Shown here in pieces: positions 16,478-25,269 of a stretch of 64,000 nucleotides of DNA. The DNA lies in assembly GCF_020781975.1 (NCBI RefSeq), contig NZ_JAJGNI010000001.1, forward strand, positions 1-64,000, read 5' to 3'. The notes beneath the pieces were generated by a model. That model was not told the DNA's origin and searched no databases. It saw nothing but the letters and a program-made list of their open reading frames with translations. Position 1 is the first letter of the stretch; the number at the start of each line of letters is the position of its first letter. The stretch is from Microbacterium schleiferi. Its GTDB lineage: Bacteria > Actinomycetota > Actinomycetes > Actinomycetales > Microbacteriaceae. The translations under genes were made by a program, and so were the position numbers.

Positions 16478-16875
16478 CAGTCCTCCAAACGGCGGGCCTC
16501 GAAGAACGCGTCGATCTCAGCGGTTGTGCGGGGTTTCGTGCGACCCCGGCCCCCATACCGTTTGTGCGGGGTGAAAGGCCGCGGGTACGGTTTCGGGTTA
16601 GCCCCCTTGCGGGAGTTCGCCCGGAGGAACACGTCGAACAGGTCAGCGAGCGTCAACTCACCCCTGGACGCGGGGTAGTCCCAGTCGTTGAGTTTCGTGA
16701 ACAGCCACGACGTCGGGTCGCGGTGCAACATCACAACCAGCGGGTACAGTTCCCGCAACGGCACATCCCACAACCCGACCCCGTAGTGGGATCGGAGATC
16801 AGCGATGACCTCTGCCTTGTGGGACTCGATCAGTCGGCAGAGGGCTGCGATTCCCCCACGGTCGCGCCAGCCCAT
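16477..16875 (-). CDS. Tail assembly chaperone, downstream (T) frame
   Basis: 132-codon open frame normally made only as the C-terminal part of a fusion with the upstream chaperone. The true coding part begins at the slip site near 16857 (GIAALCRLIESHKAE). It contains a Trp-rich middle (PTSWLFTKLNDWDYPASRGE) and a basic tail. The apparent ATG at 16875 lies inside the upstream gene, so separate initiation is unlikely. Confidence -1.
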   Translation of the reverse strand: MGWRDRGGIAALCRLIESHKAEVIADLRSHYGVGLWDVPLRELYPLVVMLHRDPTSWLFTKLNDWDYPASRGELTLADLFDVFLRANSRKGANPKPYPRPFTPHKRYGGRGRTKPRTTAEIDAFFEARRLED

Positions 16876-17105
16876 TCGCGGAACAGTGCACCGACCTGCG
16901 GGAACGTGAGCTTGTCGATCGCCGCCATCGTCCGCTTGTCGGCGCGTTTCTCGAACGCGGCCCGGATAACACCGAGCCCCTGCCCGCGCGCTGACTCAAG
17001 CGCTGCCTGCAACTCTTCCGCGTCACCGAATGTCGCCATCGGCAGCATGTACGGTTTCCCGTCCACATGGAACGTGTACTTGCCGCCGGTCTCAAAAGAC
17101 GCCAT
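16830..17105 (-). CDS. Tail assembly chaperone, upstream (G) frame
   Basis: 91 aa: MASFETGGKYTFHVDGKPYM, helical middle, end GATVGESQPSAD. It coats the tape measure during tail assembly. Near the end GTG GGG GAA gives a slippery run (16851-16857 on the plus strand). A -1 shift there continues into the 132-codon frame, making the G-T fusion 16477-17105 typical of siphoviruses. A start-associated CCCGAAGGGG motif lies just upstream of the ATG. Confidence -1.
   Translation of the reverse strand: MASFETGGKYTFHVDGKPYMLPMATFGDAEELQAALESARGQGLGVIRAAFEKRADKRTMAAIDKLTFPQVGALFREWAGATVGESQPSAD
16851..16857 (-). promoter_or_regulatory. Programmed -1 frameshift site
   Basis: Minus-strand GGGGGAA in frame GTG GGG GAA, within the overlap of the two tail-chaperone frames. 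Slipping back one base gives GGG GGA ATC and enters the downstream frame. Position and gene context are standard; the efficiency is unknown. Confidence -1.
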
Positions 17106-17145
17106 TGTGAAACCCCTTCGGGAGCAAACGGGAGCACTGATGTGA

Positions 17146-17179
17146 GGGGGTGACCGTAGCTCCCGATACGGCCACCCCC
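17146..17179 (-). terminator. Hairpin between tail tube and chaperone genes
   Basis: GGGGGTGACCGTA / TACGGCCACCCCC pairs over 13 positions with one mismatch and an 8-nt loop. It lies just downstream of the major tail protein stop. It probably lowers read-through so that the tail tube is made in excess. Confidence -1.
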
Positions 17180-17186
17180 GGCCTGG

Positions 17187-17729
17187 TTACTCAGCGATCT
17201 CCGTGTACCAGTGCTTCACTGCACCGCCGAGAGCCGAGTTGTAGTACGCCATCACCGTGATCTGGAAACCGATCGCCGCACCGTTCTGGTACACGATGTC
17301 GCCGACCTCGGTGATCTGCCCGTCAGGGATGAACTTGCGGACAAGGTTGGTGCCGTCGATCACGTCGAAGCACCACGCCTTGTGTGGGCGCTCCACCTCC
17401 GGGTCGGACACGAACGCGCCAGACGCGATGTCACCACTCCCGAGGCCATACACCTCCGTGAGGATGTCCTCGTTCGTCTGGATCAGGGTGAGCTGGAATG
17501 TGGTCTCACCCTCGGTCACGACGGAACGCACGATCGTGCGGTTCTGCCACGCACGGATCTTCTCCATCGTGGTCGACGTGGTTTCGGTGAGGCCATCCTC
17601 GGACACATACCCGAGGTCGGTTGCTCCCGTCCACGTCGCATCAATCCCGGTAGGCGCGGTCGTCCCGAGCGGCGCGACCTGCACCTTCCCGCTGACGCCC
17701 ACGCGAACTTCGCTGGCAGTCTGAGCCAT
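17187..17729 (-). CDS. Major tail tube protein
   Basis: 180 aa, starting MAQTASEVRVGVSGKVQVAP. It shows the major-tail pattern TGIDATWTGATDLGYVSEDG, the repeated ETTFQLTLIQTN and a C-terminal strand region (IGFQITVMAYYNS). It lies between the connector genes and the tail chaperones and has a good ribosome site (AAGGAG) before the ATG. Confidence -1.
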   Translation of the reverse strand: MAQTASEVRVGVSGKVQVAPLGTTAPTGIDATWTGATDLGYVSEDGLTETTSTTMEKIRAWQNRTIVRSVVTEGETTFQLTLIQTNEDILTEVYGLGSGDIASGAFVSDPEVERPHKAWCFDVIDGTNLVRKFIPDGQITEVGDIVYQNGAAIGFQITVMAYYNSALGGAVKHWYTEIAE

Positions 17730-17800
17730 AGCAGTCTCCTTTGTTGGTAGATGACGCGTGGTGCGTCACATGCCGGCCGGGAGCTGCCGAACGTCTTGTG

Positions 17801-18229
17801 TTACAGGTCAGTGCCGCGCGCTGAAACACGCGCCGTGAAAAAGTAGTGCGCCAGGGTCACCCCGGACACCACGAGAAGGTCAGACTGTGTGTCAACGACC
17901 TCAAAGGGCCCGTTCACTTCGTCAACAAACGTGATCGGGTCACCGTCAGGGAGGGACTGCACCCCAGCCATCACCAGGCGGGCCAGCAGTTCCGTATTCA
18001 CCGACGATTCGGCCCACACGTTGAAACCGACCTGCCGGCGTTCCTGCACCCCCACCTGTGGGCCACCATCGTCACGGACAGTAACCATCCGTGTCGTGCG
18101 TTCCGCAGCGGGCGGCAATACCCGCGATACAGTCACCGAGGACGCATACGCCTCATCCCGGCCGTTCAGGAACCCTTTCAATCCGGCGATGATCGGGCCG
18201 GTGACGATCGGGTACAGGACGTCACGCAC
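17801..18229 (-). CDS. Tail terminator-like / neck protein
   Basis: 142 aa from GTG 18229, which overlaps the upstream stop by eight bases; the longer reading enters the previous gene. Contains IVTGPIIAGLKGFLNGRDE near the start and a beta-rich end. The order after the HK97 gp10-like gene fits a tail terminator. Confidence -1.
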   Translation of the reverse strand: MRDVLYPIVTGPIIAGLKGFLNGRDEAYASSVTVSRVLPPAAERTTRMVTVRDDGGPQVGVQERRQVGFNVWAESSVNTELLARLVMAGVQSLPDGDPITFVDEVNGPFEVVDTQSDLLVVSGVTLAHYFFTARVSARGTDL

Positions 18230-18503
18230 CGGATGCCGCCTTCGCTCGGGCCAGCGGCCCGCGGGCAGCCTCGACACGTTCACCGACACCTGGGGCGGCA
18301 CCGACCTGCCCGACGACACGTTTCACACCGCGGGCGGATGTCGTTTGGAACGTGTGCGCGTCGAGAGATGCCATGAACTCGCCGTTCGGGTCCGAAACCC
18401 GCGACTTGATGTCCTCCGCGATGTCCAGGACGAACGCTTCCATCTCGCTTGATGCGAGGATCACGCCAAGGGATCGGAGTTGCTTCAGTCGGTATCGAGG
18501 CAT
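18222..18503 (-). CDS. HK97 gp10-like neck protein
   Basis: 93 aa (MPRYRLKQLRSLGVILASSE) with the helical N-terminus (FVLDIAEDIKSRV) and basic middle of the gp10-like head-tail joining family. It sits in the usual place between the connector and tail terminator. Confidence -1.
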   Translation of the reverse strand: MPRYRLKQLRSLGVILASSEMEAFVLDIAEDIKSRVSDPNGEFMASLDAHTFQTTSARGVKRVVGQVGAAPGVGERVEAARGPLARAKAASGA

Positions 18504-18833
18504 CTACCCGGCCCTCTCCAACGTCACCGCCGTCCCACCAACGGTGGAACCCAACGGTGAAACCCATCCCTCGACGACGCCGACGACTTTCCACACGCTC
18601 CCGCGGATCGTGATCTGGTCTGTCGCTTTCACCGCGACGGCAGTCTTGTTGTAGATCGTGATGCGTGGCACATCGGCGGTGCCGTACCCGGTTGGGTCTT
18701 CCGCGCCGCCGTTGTTCCCGGCCACATACCATCCGGCAGACGTGACGCTCGTTGACGCACCGCGGACGGGGTTACCCTGCGCGTCAGTCGCACCGGTGAC
18801 AGCTCCCACCGATGTGATCGTCACCGACTCCAT
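18504..18833 (-). CDS. Head-tail connector (stopper-like) protein
   Basis: 109 aa from ATG 18833 (MESVTITSVGAVTGATDAQG), which overlaps the upstream stop as ATGA. It is beta-rich (DQITIRGSVWKVVGVVEGWV) like head completion/stopper proteins. Role from order and fold impression. Confidence -1.
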   Translation of the reverse strand: MESVTITSVGAVTGATDAQGNPVRGASTSVTSAGWYVAGNNGGAEDPTGYGTADVPRITIYNKTAVAVKATDQITIRGSVWKVVGVVEGWVSPLGSTVGGTAVTLERAG

Positions 18834-19402
18834 CACGCCCCCAAAGACACGACGGCACGCCACGGGTTACGGAACGACCGCGCCACCGCGACATCCTCCG
18901 GGGACAGCCGGACACTGCCGCCCACAGCCCACGCCGCGAACGTCGCCTGAGACGAGAACGGACCCACCGTCTCCCCAGCCTGCGTCTTCCCCGCCACAGC
19001 GTCATCGGGTACCCGCAGGGTGCGTGCGACGACCTCAGCAACGGTGTCACGCACCAGGTCCGGCACGTCCCCACCGTGCGTGTACGACACCAGCACCCAC
19101 ACGAGCTCGCCCGGAGATGTGACAGTCACAGCCTGACCAGCGACCGTGTAGGCGAGGTCTTCGCCGTTCTCATCGGTCACAGCGGTAACGGATACCACTG
19201 GGCGCTGAGGGAGGTATACAACCCCGCCGGCACGGACACGCAACCGCGCACCCGTCGTCTCACCGGGGACGAACTCCTGCCCAGCCTCACGCGCGAACAG
19301 TCCCGACGCTTTACTGATCAGGAACTCGACACGGGACTCCTCATCGGAGGTGAGGGAACGACCCAGCACCGCCTCCACATCAAGGGAATCAGCAAGAGCC
19401 AT
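18833..19402 (-). CDS. Head-tail connector (gp6-like adaptor)
   Basis: 189 aa: helical start (LDVEAVLGRSLTSDEESRVE), a beta insertion, then helices with VRDTVAEVVARTLRVPDD. This matches gp6/gp15-like adaptor proteins that attach below the portal. AGAAGGAGG precedes the ATG. Confidence -1.
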   Translation of the reverse strand: MALADSLDVEAVLGRSLTSDEESRVEFLISKASGLFAREAGQEFVPGETTGARLRVRAGGVVYLPQRPVVSVTAVTDENGEDLAYTVAGQAVTVTSPGELVWVLVSYTHGGDVPDLVRDTVAEVVARTLRVPDDAVAGKTQAGETVGPFSSQATFAAWAVGGSVRLSPEDVAVARSFRNPWRAVVSLGA

Positions 19403-19426
19403 CCCCCCACCTCCTTCTGGAGTCGC

Positions 19427-20287
19427 TTACGCGGTCGCGTCGAACTCGGCGACAGCGATAGCGGTCGGGCGAGTCACCGCGGCACCGTAGACGTGCAGAC
19501 CACGAACACCGTAAGCGAACACGTTCTGCAGACGCATCGCCTCCACCGAAACGATCTGCTCCGCGTAGGTCGTCGCAACCATGTGGCCCGCGATCGCGAG
19601 ACCACCGGTCGCGTTCACGTCGGTCACGGCCGGCATGTTGTTGGACTTGTAGATGTCCAGGCCGGCGATGGAACCGATAAACCCGTTCAGGCGGGCCGCA
19701 GGTGCTGCCTGGTCGCCCGGGGTGATGAACGTGTCGAGCTTCAGCAGACGACCGTGCAGCGACGGCGAAACGACAGCGAACCGGCCCTCCTCGGGAACGT
19801 TGTCCACATCGAGGGTGACAGCGAGATCCACGAACGTGTCGTAGAGGTTCTTCGCGGTCGTGTGGATCGGCACCGTTCCGAGGTCGTTCGCCCCGCCCTG
19901 CACGGCGGTGTTCATCGCCGCGAGGAGGAAGGTATCGGCCGCGTCACGCAGCTGATAGGTGGCGTTGTCGATCGCCTGGTTCAGCGCCGCCCCACCGTCG
20001 ACGGCCTGAGCCTTCTCGATGTCATCGAGCTGGATCGCGAAATACTTCGCCTGGTTGATCGTGAGGGTTCGGGTCGAGTCGTCGATCGCTTCCCAGTCGA
20101 TGTCGGTGTGAGCCGTGTACGAACCGATCGTCACATCATCAATGGAAGTGATCTTCACCGAGTCGCCCATGCGGCGGATCTCACCCTCGTAGTTGCGGTT
20201 CACGAGGTTCGCGGCGACCTGCTTCTTGCGGAGCGCGACCTGGATCTGTGCCGACCAGATGTCGGGCACGAAATTGGTGACAGCCAT
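19427..20287 (-). CDS. Major capsid protein
   Basis: 286 aa, starting MAVTNFVPDIWSAQIQVALR. It has phrases typical of actinophage coat proteins of the P22/T7-like HK97-fold group: LVNRNYEGEIRRMGDSVKI, LTINQAKYFAIQLDDIEKAQ, EGRFAVVSPSLHGRLLK. It follows the scaffold gene. A GAAAGGG start motif lies a few bases before the ATG. Confidence -1.
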   Translation of the reverse strand: MAVTNFVPDIWSAQIQVALRKKQVAANLVNRNYEGEIRRMGDSVKITSIDDVTIGSYTAHTDIDWEAIDDSTRTLTINQAKYFAIQLDDIEKAQAVDGGAALNQAIDNATYQLRDAADTFLLAAMNTAVQGGANDLGTVPIHTTAKNLYDTFVDLAVTLDVDNVPEEGRFAVVSPSLHGRLLKLDTFITPGDQAAPAARLNGFIGSIAGLDIYKSNNMPAVTDVNATGGLAIAGHMVATTYAEQIVSVEAMRLQNVFAYGVRGLHVYGAAVTRPTAIAVAEFDATA

Positions 20288-20305
20288 GATTGGCCCTTTC
20301 TGTGG

Positions 20306-20836
20306 TTAGTTGCCGGTCATCAGCGACTCGAGGCGGCCCTCTTCGCGGGCTTTCACGATCGCTTCAGGCGACATGGATTTGAGATCTTCACGGGTGAGCT
20401 GCTTCACACCCTCCGTGACGGGTGACCCCTGCTTTCCCTGCCCTTCCGCGGACGGGGTTGCGGGGGGTGTGCCGCGGAAGCTGAGCAGCTTCTGCGCGGC
20501 GGCGTCGAGGTCGTCAGCCGTGGAACCTGTGAGCAGGTCCTCGGGGACGCCGTAACGTGCCGCTGTCGATGACCGGAGGTGAGCGATCTCGGCGTCCGCC
20601 GCACGCTTCTCCGCAGCATCAGCGCGGTCCAGAGCTTTCTGCAGTTCGCTCTTCTGCGCTTCCTCGATCTCGTCCAGCCGCCCAGCCTTCACCTTCAGAT
20701 CCCGGATCAGCTCCTTTTGAGCTGCCAGGGTCTTCACGAGAGGGTGGTCGTCAGGAAGCTGAGCAGGCCCAGCCGGCACCGGTTCGGTGCTCTGCGGCGC
20801 AGTCTCAACCACTTCAGGTTCGGTTGCTTCAGTCAT
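20306..20836 (-). CDS. Capsid scaffolding protein
   Basis: 176 aa, strongly charged. Acidic/Pro start (MTEATEPEVVETAPQSTEPV), a long central coiled coil (KVKAGRLDEIEEAQKSELQK, then DRADAAEKRAADAEIAHLRS) and a mixed C-terminal helix. Located immediately upstream of the capsid gene. A CCCGAAACGGG motif (20845-20855) precedes its ATG. Confidence -1.
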   Translation of the reverse strand: MTEATEPEVVETAPQSTEPVPAGPAQLPDDHPLVKTLAAQKELIRDLKVKAGRLDEIEEAQKSELQKALDRADAAEKRAADAEIAHLRSSTAARYGVPEDLLTGSTADDLDAAAQKLLSFRGTPPATPSAEGQGKQGSPVTEGVKQLTREDLKSMSPEAIVKAREEGRLESLMTGN

Positions 20837-20911
20837 CAGTGATCCCCGTTTCGGGCAATAGAAAAGCGCCCACCATTTCGGTGAACGCCAACCCCCACGA
20901 TTGGGGGAAGA

Positions 20912-21703
20912 TCAGAAATCGGTTGGGCCGGTGAACTTCTGGGAACGCCACGCCAAAGTCGGGCCGTACTCTCCGTGCTCCCGAGTGATAATCAGATTCC
21001 GGTAGTCCGGGACGCGCCCACCACGGTCAGAAACACCGACGAACGCCTCAACCTCCGCGTGAACCATCTCGAGCGTTGCATCGTCGATGACTTGACCCGG
21101 ATCGCGTTCAGAAAAAACTTCCATCACGCCGCAATCACACCCCGGGTGTATCGGCATCAGGTCGCCGCGGTAATACCGCTGCGTTGACGCGATCGCGCAC
21201 AACGCACAGTTCTCAGCACCGGACAGGGTGCGCCGGAACCACCGCAGACCAGACCTCGCCACTGTGTGCGTCTTCGCGAGCTGCAGATCCGTCTGAGCCA
21301 GAGAAACCGCCCTCGCCAAACCCTCGGCGGCGGCGGCGTCCAGAGACTTTCCCGAAGCCAGCGCGCTATACACGGTCTTCCCGGGTCTGCGGTACACCTC
21401 AGCGGAAGGAACACCGCGAAGGTCGGTCATGTCGCCGACTGGGGCTAGGGCCATCGGTGTTGATTCGACGGTTGCGCGAACCTGAGTCAGATACGCGAGA
21501 GTCAATCCCGAAACCGTTGACTTGCCGGCAGCGATGATGGGCAGTACGGCATCCACGAAAGCCGTAATGTCGGCGTCGCGGTACGCGCGAAGAGAACCCC
21601 AATACTGGGAGACAGCCGACGTCACCCGGTCGCGGATGATGCTGACTTGCCGGTCATACGCCCGCTGTGTTGCCTGTACTCGTTCCAGAGTTGACTGATC
21701 CAC
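20912..21703 (-). CDS. MuF-like minor head protein
   Basis: 263 aa. The C-terminal half carries the phage Mu F-type cysteine/histidine cluster (CALCAIASTQRYYRGDLMPI followed by HPGCDCGV). The N-terminal half is helical. Such proteins sit inside the capsid near the portal and may be injected. It overlaps the portal gene end by 50 bp. Confidence -1.
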   Translation of the reverse strand: MDQSTLERVQATQRAYDRQVSIIRDRVTSAVSQYWGSLRAYRDADITAFVDAVLPIIAAGKSTVSGLTLAYLTQVRATVESTPMALAPVGDMTDLRGVPSAEVYRRPGKTVYSALASGKSLDAAAAEGLARAVSLAQTDLQLAKTHTVARSGLRWFRRTLSGAENCALCAIASTQRYYRGDLMPIHPGCDCGVMEVFSERDPGQVIDDATLEMVHAEVEAFVGVSDRGGRVPDYRNLIITREHGEYGPTLAWRSQKFTGPTDF

Positions 21704-23018
21704 TCAGCCCCCCGATCAGCATCTCCTGCGCCCGCTCCTGCTCCATCCGGTCGATCACATCAGCGGGATACCCGTAGATGTCAGCCATCCGGGACCGCCA
21801 CGGCACCCCAGCGATAGACGCCTGCACAGCCGCAGCCGACTTCTCGGTCTCCGACACGTACGAGGGAGGCGCGAACGACACGTCAACGGTCTCGGAGAAC
21901 TCGGGATCCTCGACACGCAACGCGGCGGTGATGACCTCAGCGAGCCCGACCTTCAACCGTTCGATCCGGTCCTTCGCTTTGAACACGAGCCCCTCACGGG
22001 CGAACGCGGCACCCTCAGCCGACTGATTCGACGCATCAGGCAACAGTGTCGCCAACGGCGTCCGAGTTGCGGCGGCGAAATCGCGGATGTCATCCTTCGA
22101 CGCCTGCAGCATCGCCAGGATCCCCTGAGCGGCGTCCTGCGACTCCCAAATGTCAATCCCGTCAGGGAGATCCCACAACGCACCGGGCGCCGGCTCGAAC
22201 ACCTTCGAGTAGTCCACCTCGTTGCCGTCATCATCGTGGGTGGGGAGCCCGCCCTTGAGTGCACGCTGCTTGAACGCCTGCATCGCGACGGTCACGATCC
22301 GCTGCAGAAGGCCCGTGTTGATCCGGTCCAGCAGATCGGTGTGTGTTTCGAACTCGCCCGTGCCGCCGTGGTTCTCGAAAATGAACACGGGAATCTGCCC
22401 CGAGTAAGTGTCCTCACCGAGCTTTACCCACCCACCGGAAGACGCGCGACGGATCATCACACCGTACTCATCCTTCGCGGAACGCGCGTACCTCGCCCGC
22501 ACCCCAGGAACCCACACGTTCGCGTAATCAAACCCCTCGTCCCGGTCACGCCACACCTTCACCGCAGCCCGGGCACGCCACGGCACCAACGGTTCAGGTG
22601 CCGCATACACGAACTCCGGGGCCTCAGCAGTGATAACCGGACGCCCGAACGAGTCCCGACCAACGATCATGTACCCGATCGACGTGGTGAACATGTCCCT
22701 GGCTAGATCACCGACCTGGATCACCAGACGGTTCTCCCGCACAATCCGACGCACCCGGTCGTCATCCTCGAGCGCGCCACCCACCGACACACCGGAGAAC
22801 ACGCAGCGCTCCGCCAACGCCTCAACAACGAGCTCGCCCCAGTTCGTGCGCGCCTTCGCCTGAAACTTTGACCACGCCTCCCGCGTGTTATGACCCATCT
22901 CCGGGAGTGGTGCGTTCCCGTTCGTGTAATCCCGCTGTGTCTTCACCCGCGGTGCCCGGTCATCAAGCCGTTTCGTCAGAACAGGGAGCCATTCATCAGC
23001 CGTCGTAGGCATCAACAC
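21654..23018 (-). CDS. Portal protein
   Basis: 454 aa (MLMPTTADEWLPVLTKRLDD), with SPP1/HK97-type portal features: DYTNGNAPLPEMG near the N-terminus, WSKFQAKARTNWGELVVEAL, and a C-terminal helix region (YGYPADVIDRMEQERAQEML). It forms the dodecameric DNA gate of the head. The ATG at 23012 is an equally good start. Confidence -1.
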   Translation of the reverse strand: MLMPTTADEWLPVLTKRLDDRAPRVKTQRDYTNGNAPLPEMGHNTREAWSKFQAKARTNWGELVVEALAERCVFSGVSVGGALEDDDRVRRIVRENRLVIQVGDLARDMFTTSIGYMIVGRDSFGRPVITAEAPEFVYAAPEPLVPWRARAAVKVWRDRDEGFDYANVWVPGVRARYARSAKDEYGVMIRRASSGGWVKLGEDTYSGQIPVFIFENHGGTGEFETHTDLLDRINTGLLQRIVTVAMQAFKQRALKGGLPTHDDDGNEVDYSKVFEPAPGALWDLPDGIDIWESQDAAQGILAMLQASKDDIRDFAAATRTPLATLLPDASNQSAEGAAFAREGLVFKAKDRIERLKVGLAEVITAALRVEDPEFSETVDVSFAPPSYVSETEKSAAAVQASIAGVPWRSRMADIYGYPADVIDRMEQERAQEMLIGGLSGSVNSGTSTGNTAGV

Positions 23019-23021
23019 CCC

Positions 23022-24725
23022 CTAGTAGATACGTCGCGGCACCGTCTTACGACTGAGCAGCACACCCTTACCCACAGCCTCAAGACCGGCCGCGAAAGCG
23101 AACATCGAACCCCACACCAGGTCGACCTTGGCGTAGTCCTGATCGTCGTCAGGTTTCTTCACCACATACCCGGCACGGCGAGGATCACGACGCCCGTTCA
23201 GGAAGTGAGCAATCATCCGCTCCGAACCGTCAATCGTCAGGTCGTTCGTGACGATCGCTTGCCGCATCGCCTCGAAACCTTCACAGGCCCGGGAAACTTC
23301 CTTCTGCCGCCACCGGATCGGCTCATCACGCGACGACGCCGACACCTTGTACTGCTTGTGGAAAGCCGCTTCCCATTCCTTGATCTTCGTCGCCCACCCA
23401 GCTGACGGGTCGCCGAAGAAACCGACCACGTTGTACTTCCGGTGCGCCGCGCGAACAGCAGCATCAACCTCATCCTCTGACGGACGCCAGAACGGCCGAT
23501 CCTCGGACGGTTTCCAGTTCGCTGGCTGCTCCCACAACCCGATCTGAAACAAGTGCTTCTGCTGAACCGAATACCCAACCAGCACCGTCGAGTCGGCAAC
23601 ACCCTGCCTGCGCCCCTCAGCCCCATCAAACCCGAGAGTGACCGGTTCCTGACCCGAAACAACCTTGTCCCGGTCAATCACCGCACGCAGTTCGGGAGAC
23701 GACACGTACGAATCGGAAGCGTGGGTGATCTGGTTCAGGAAGTCCGCACGCATCTGCTGCGGGTCATTCGACGTGTCGAAGAAGTCGGCGGCGATACGGC
23801 CGATCGGTGACCACCCCGGATCACACGGCGGGTCATGCAGCACACACCCATCAGCGTGGTCGGACGAATCACCGTACGCGACCCGCAACCCGGAGATCAG
23901 CGAATCCCTATCAGTGATATCGGTCTCTGCCGGTGCTTCACGGTGGTCATACAGCAGCGACCGGACATCCTCGAGCTTCTGATACTTCCCCGACTGGATC
24001 TGGTCCCAGAACTTCGCTGAAGACTCAGCCACCGACCCGTCACCCGGTGTGAACGCGTTCGGGGACTCCAACGTCACCCCACCGACTTTCGTCGCATTGT
24101 TGCGGAGCACCTGAGCGAACTTTGGGCCACCGTTCCCGGGAACCCACTCCTCAGTCTGATCCAATATCGACGCGACCGCCCTGGCCCCCTTCGCCGACCT
24201 AGCCGACGACGTGCGGGGCTCAATCCGACCCTTCGGCAGGTTCACGAACGAATCCATCGGCTCAATGTCGTACTCGTCGACCGCGGAACCCTCACGCAGC
24301 ATCTCCAGCAGCGGAGACCATGTGTTGCGTGTCTGCTCGTCGGTCACAGCCGTCACGAGCACCAGCGGTGTCCGCACCTCAGACCACGGCTTCGCCACCG
24401 GTTGACCTGACGCGTCCCACCCGTCGAACACGACAGGCGCCAACGCCTCCGCACACGCAATCGCAGCCAGGAAAGGAGACTTCCCCCAACCTCGAGGACG
24501 CTGCAACACCGCACGATGCTTCACCCGCCGACCAGACGACGGATCCAGCTCGTACAAGCGCACCAGGAACTCGTACTGCTCCCGAGAAACCATGAACGGC
24601 TCATAATCGGTGCGGTCAGGTGCCGCCAGGAACGTCGCCATCCACTCGGCAACATCCCGCCCCAAAGACGGGAACACCTCACCCGCGCGAGGCTTCCACG
24701 GCATCAGGCCGGTTCCACTCTCCAC
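23022..24725 (-). CDS. Terminase large subunit
   Basis: 567 aa: N-terminal ATPase with Walker-A-like QRPRGWGKSPFLAA and a downstream TPLVLVTAVTDEQTRNTW segment, then a C-terminal nuclease domain with acidic residues (VTLGFDGAEGRRQGVADST; GFFGDPSAGWATKIKEW). It cuts and pumps DNA into the head. The start at 24725 overlaps the small-subunit gene by 22 bp. Confidence -1.
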   Translation of the reverse strand: MESGTGLMPWKPRAGEVFPSLGRDVAEWMATFLAAPDRTDYEPFMVSREQYEFLVRLYELDPSSGRRVKHRAVLQRPRGWGKSPFLAAIACAEALAPVVFDGWDASGQPVAKPWSEVRTPLVLVTAVTDEQTRNTWSPLLEMLREGSAVDEYDIEPMDSFVNLPKGRIEPRTSSARSAKGARAVASILDQTEEWVPGNGGPKFAQVLRNNATKVGGVTLESPNAFTPGDGSVAESSAKFWDQIQSGKYQKLEDVRSLLYDHREAPAETDITDRDSLISGLRVAYGDSSDHADGCVLHDPPCDPGWSPIGRIAADFFDTSNDPQQMRADFLNQITHASDSYVSSPELRAVIDRDKVVSGQEPVTLGFDGAEGRRQGVADSTVLVGYSVQQKHLFQIGLWEQPANWKPSEDRPFWRPSEDEVDAAVRAAHRKYNVVGFFGDPSAGWATKIKEWEAAFHKQYKVSASSRDEPIRWRQKEVSRACEGFEAMRQAIVTNDLTIDGSERMIAHFLNGRRDPRRAGYVVKKPDDDQDYAKVDLVWGSMFAFAAGLEAVGKGVLLSRKTVPRRIY

Positions 24726-25174
24726 GAATCGAACGGCATCGCCGAACGAACCTTCCGGGCCGTGTCAGCCTCAGCACCAGTCGCCTGAGCGAACTGGATC
24801 CGCAACCTCGCGCGATCCTCCGGCGTGAACCCGTACTTCGCTTCCCGGAGCCGAAGCTCCTTACCGGCATCCAGGTTCCCTTTCCAGAACGCCGCATGGA
24901 ACAAAGCCGTGTCAAGCAGGTACGACCAGTCCATATCAGTGAACTCGCCGACAAGCGGATGCATCTCCAGCATCTCCCACCAGTCACGCGTAGCAGCCGG
25001 CCACACGTACGGCACCATGAACGGTTCACCATCCTTCGGGCGAACCTCAACCTCAAACTCGGGAAGGTCCGGCTTCCGCGCAGACTCAACCTCAATCACC
25101 CGCAAGGGCACAACATCAGCATTCCGCCGAGCCCGCTTCGCAGGATCCTTCGGCGCAGGTCCACGACCAGCCAT
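24704..25174 (-). CDS. Terminase small subunit
   Basis: 156 aa from ATG 25174 (MAGRGPAPKDPAKRARRNAD), typical of actinophage small terminases with a basic N-terminus. GGGAGG within a CCCGAAACGGG hairpin (25184-25194) is the ribosome site and fixes the start. It recognises the packaging site, expected close by. Confidence -1.
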   Translation of the reverse strand: MAGRGPAPKDPAKRARRNADVVPLRVIEVESARKPDLPEFEVEVRPKDGEPFMVPYVWPAATRDWWEMLEMHPLVGEFTDMDWSYLLDTALFHAAFWKGNLDAGKELRLREAKYGFTPEDRARLRIQFAQATGAEADTARKVRSAMPFDSWRVEPA

Positions 25175-25183
25175 CACTTGCCT

Positions 25184-25220
25184 CCCGTTTCGGGAATCAA
25201 CCGCACCAACCCGTTTCGGG
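25184..25220 (-). repeat. Two CCCGAAACGGG palindromes upstream of the small terminase
   Basis: Identical 11-bp palindromes at 25184-25194 and 25210-25220, the first overlapping the ribosome site of the late operon. The same motif occurs before the scaffold gene (20845-20855). Possible translation or transcription control element of the late genes. Confidence -1.
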
Positions 25221-25269
25221 TCAACGCAAAACACCGCAAACACGCGGCAAAAACCGTTACAATCGGATC

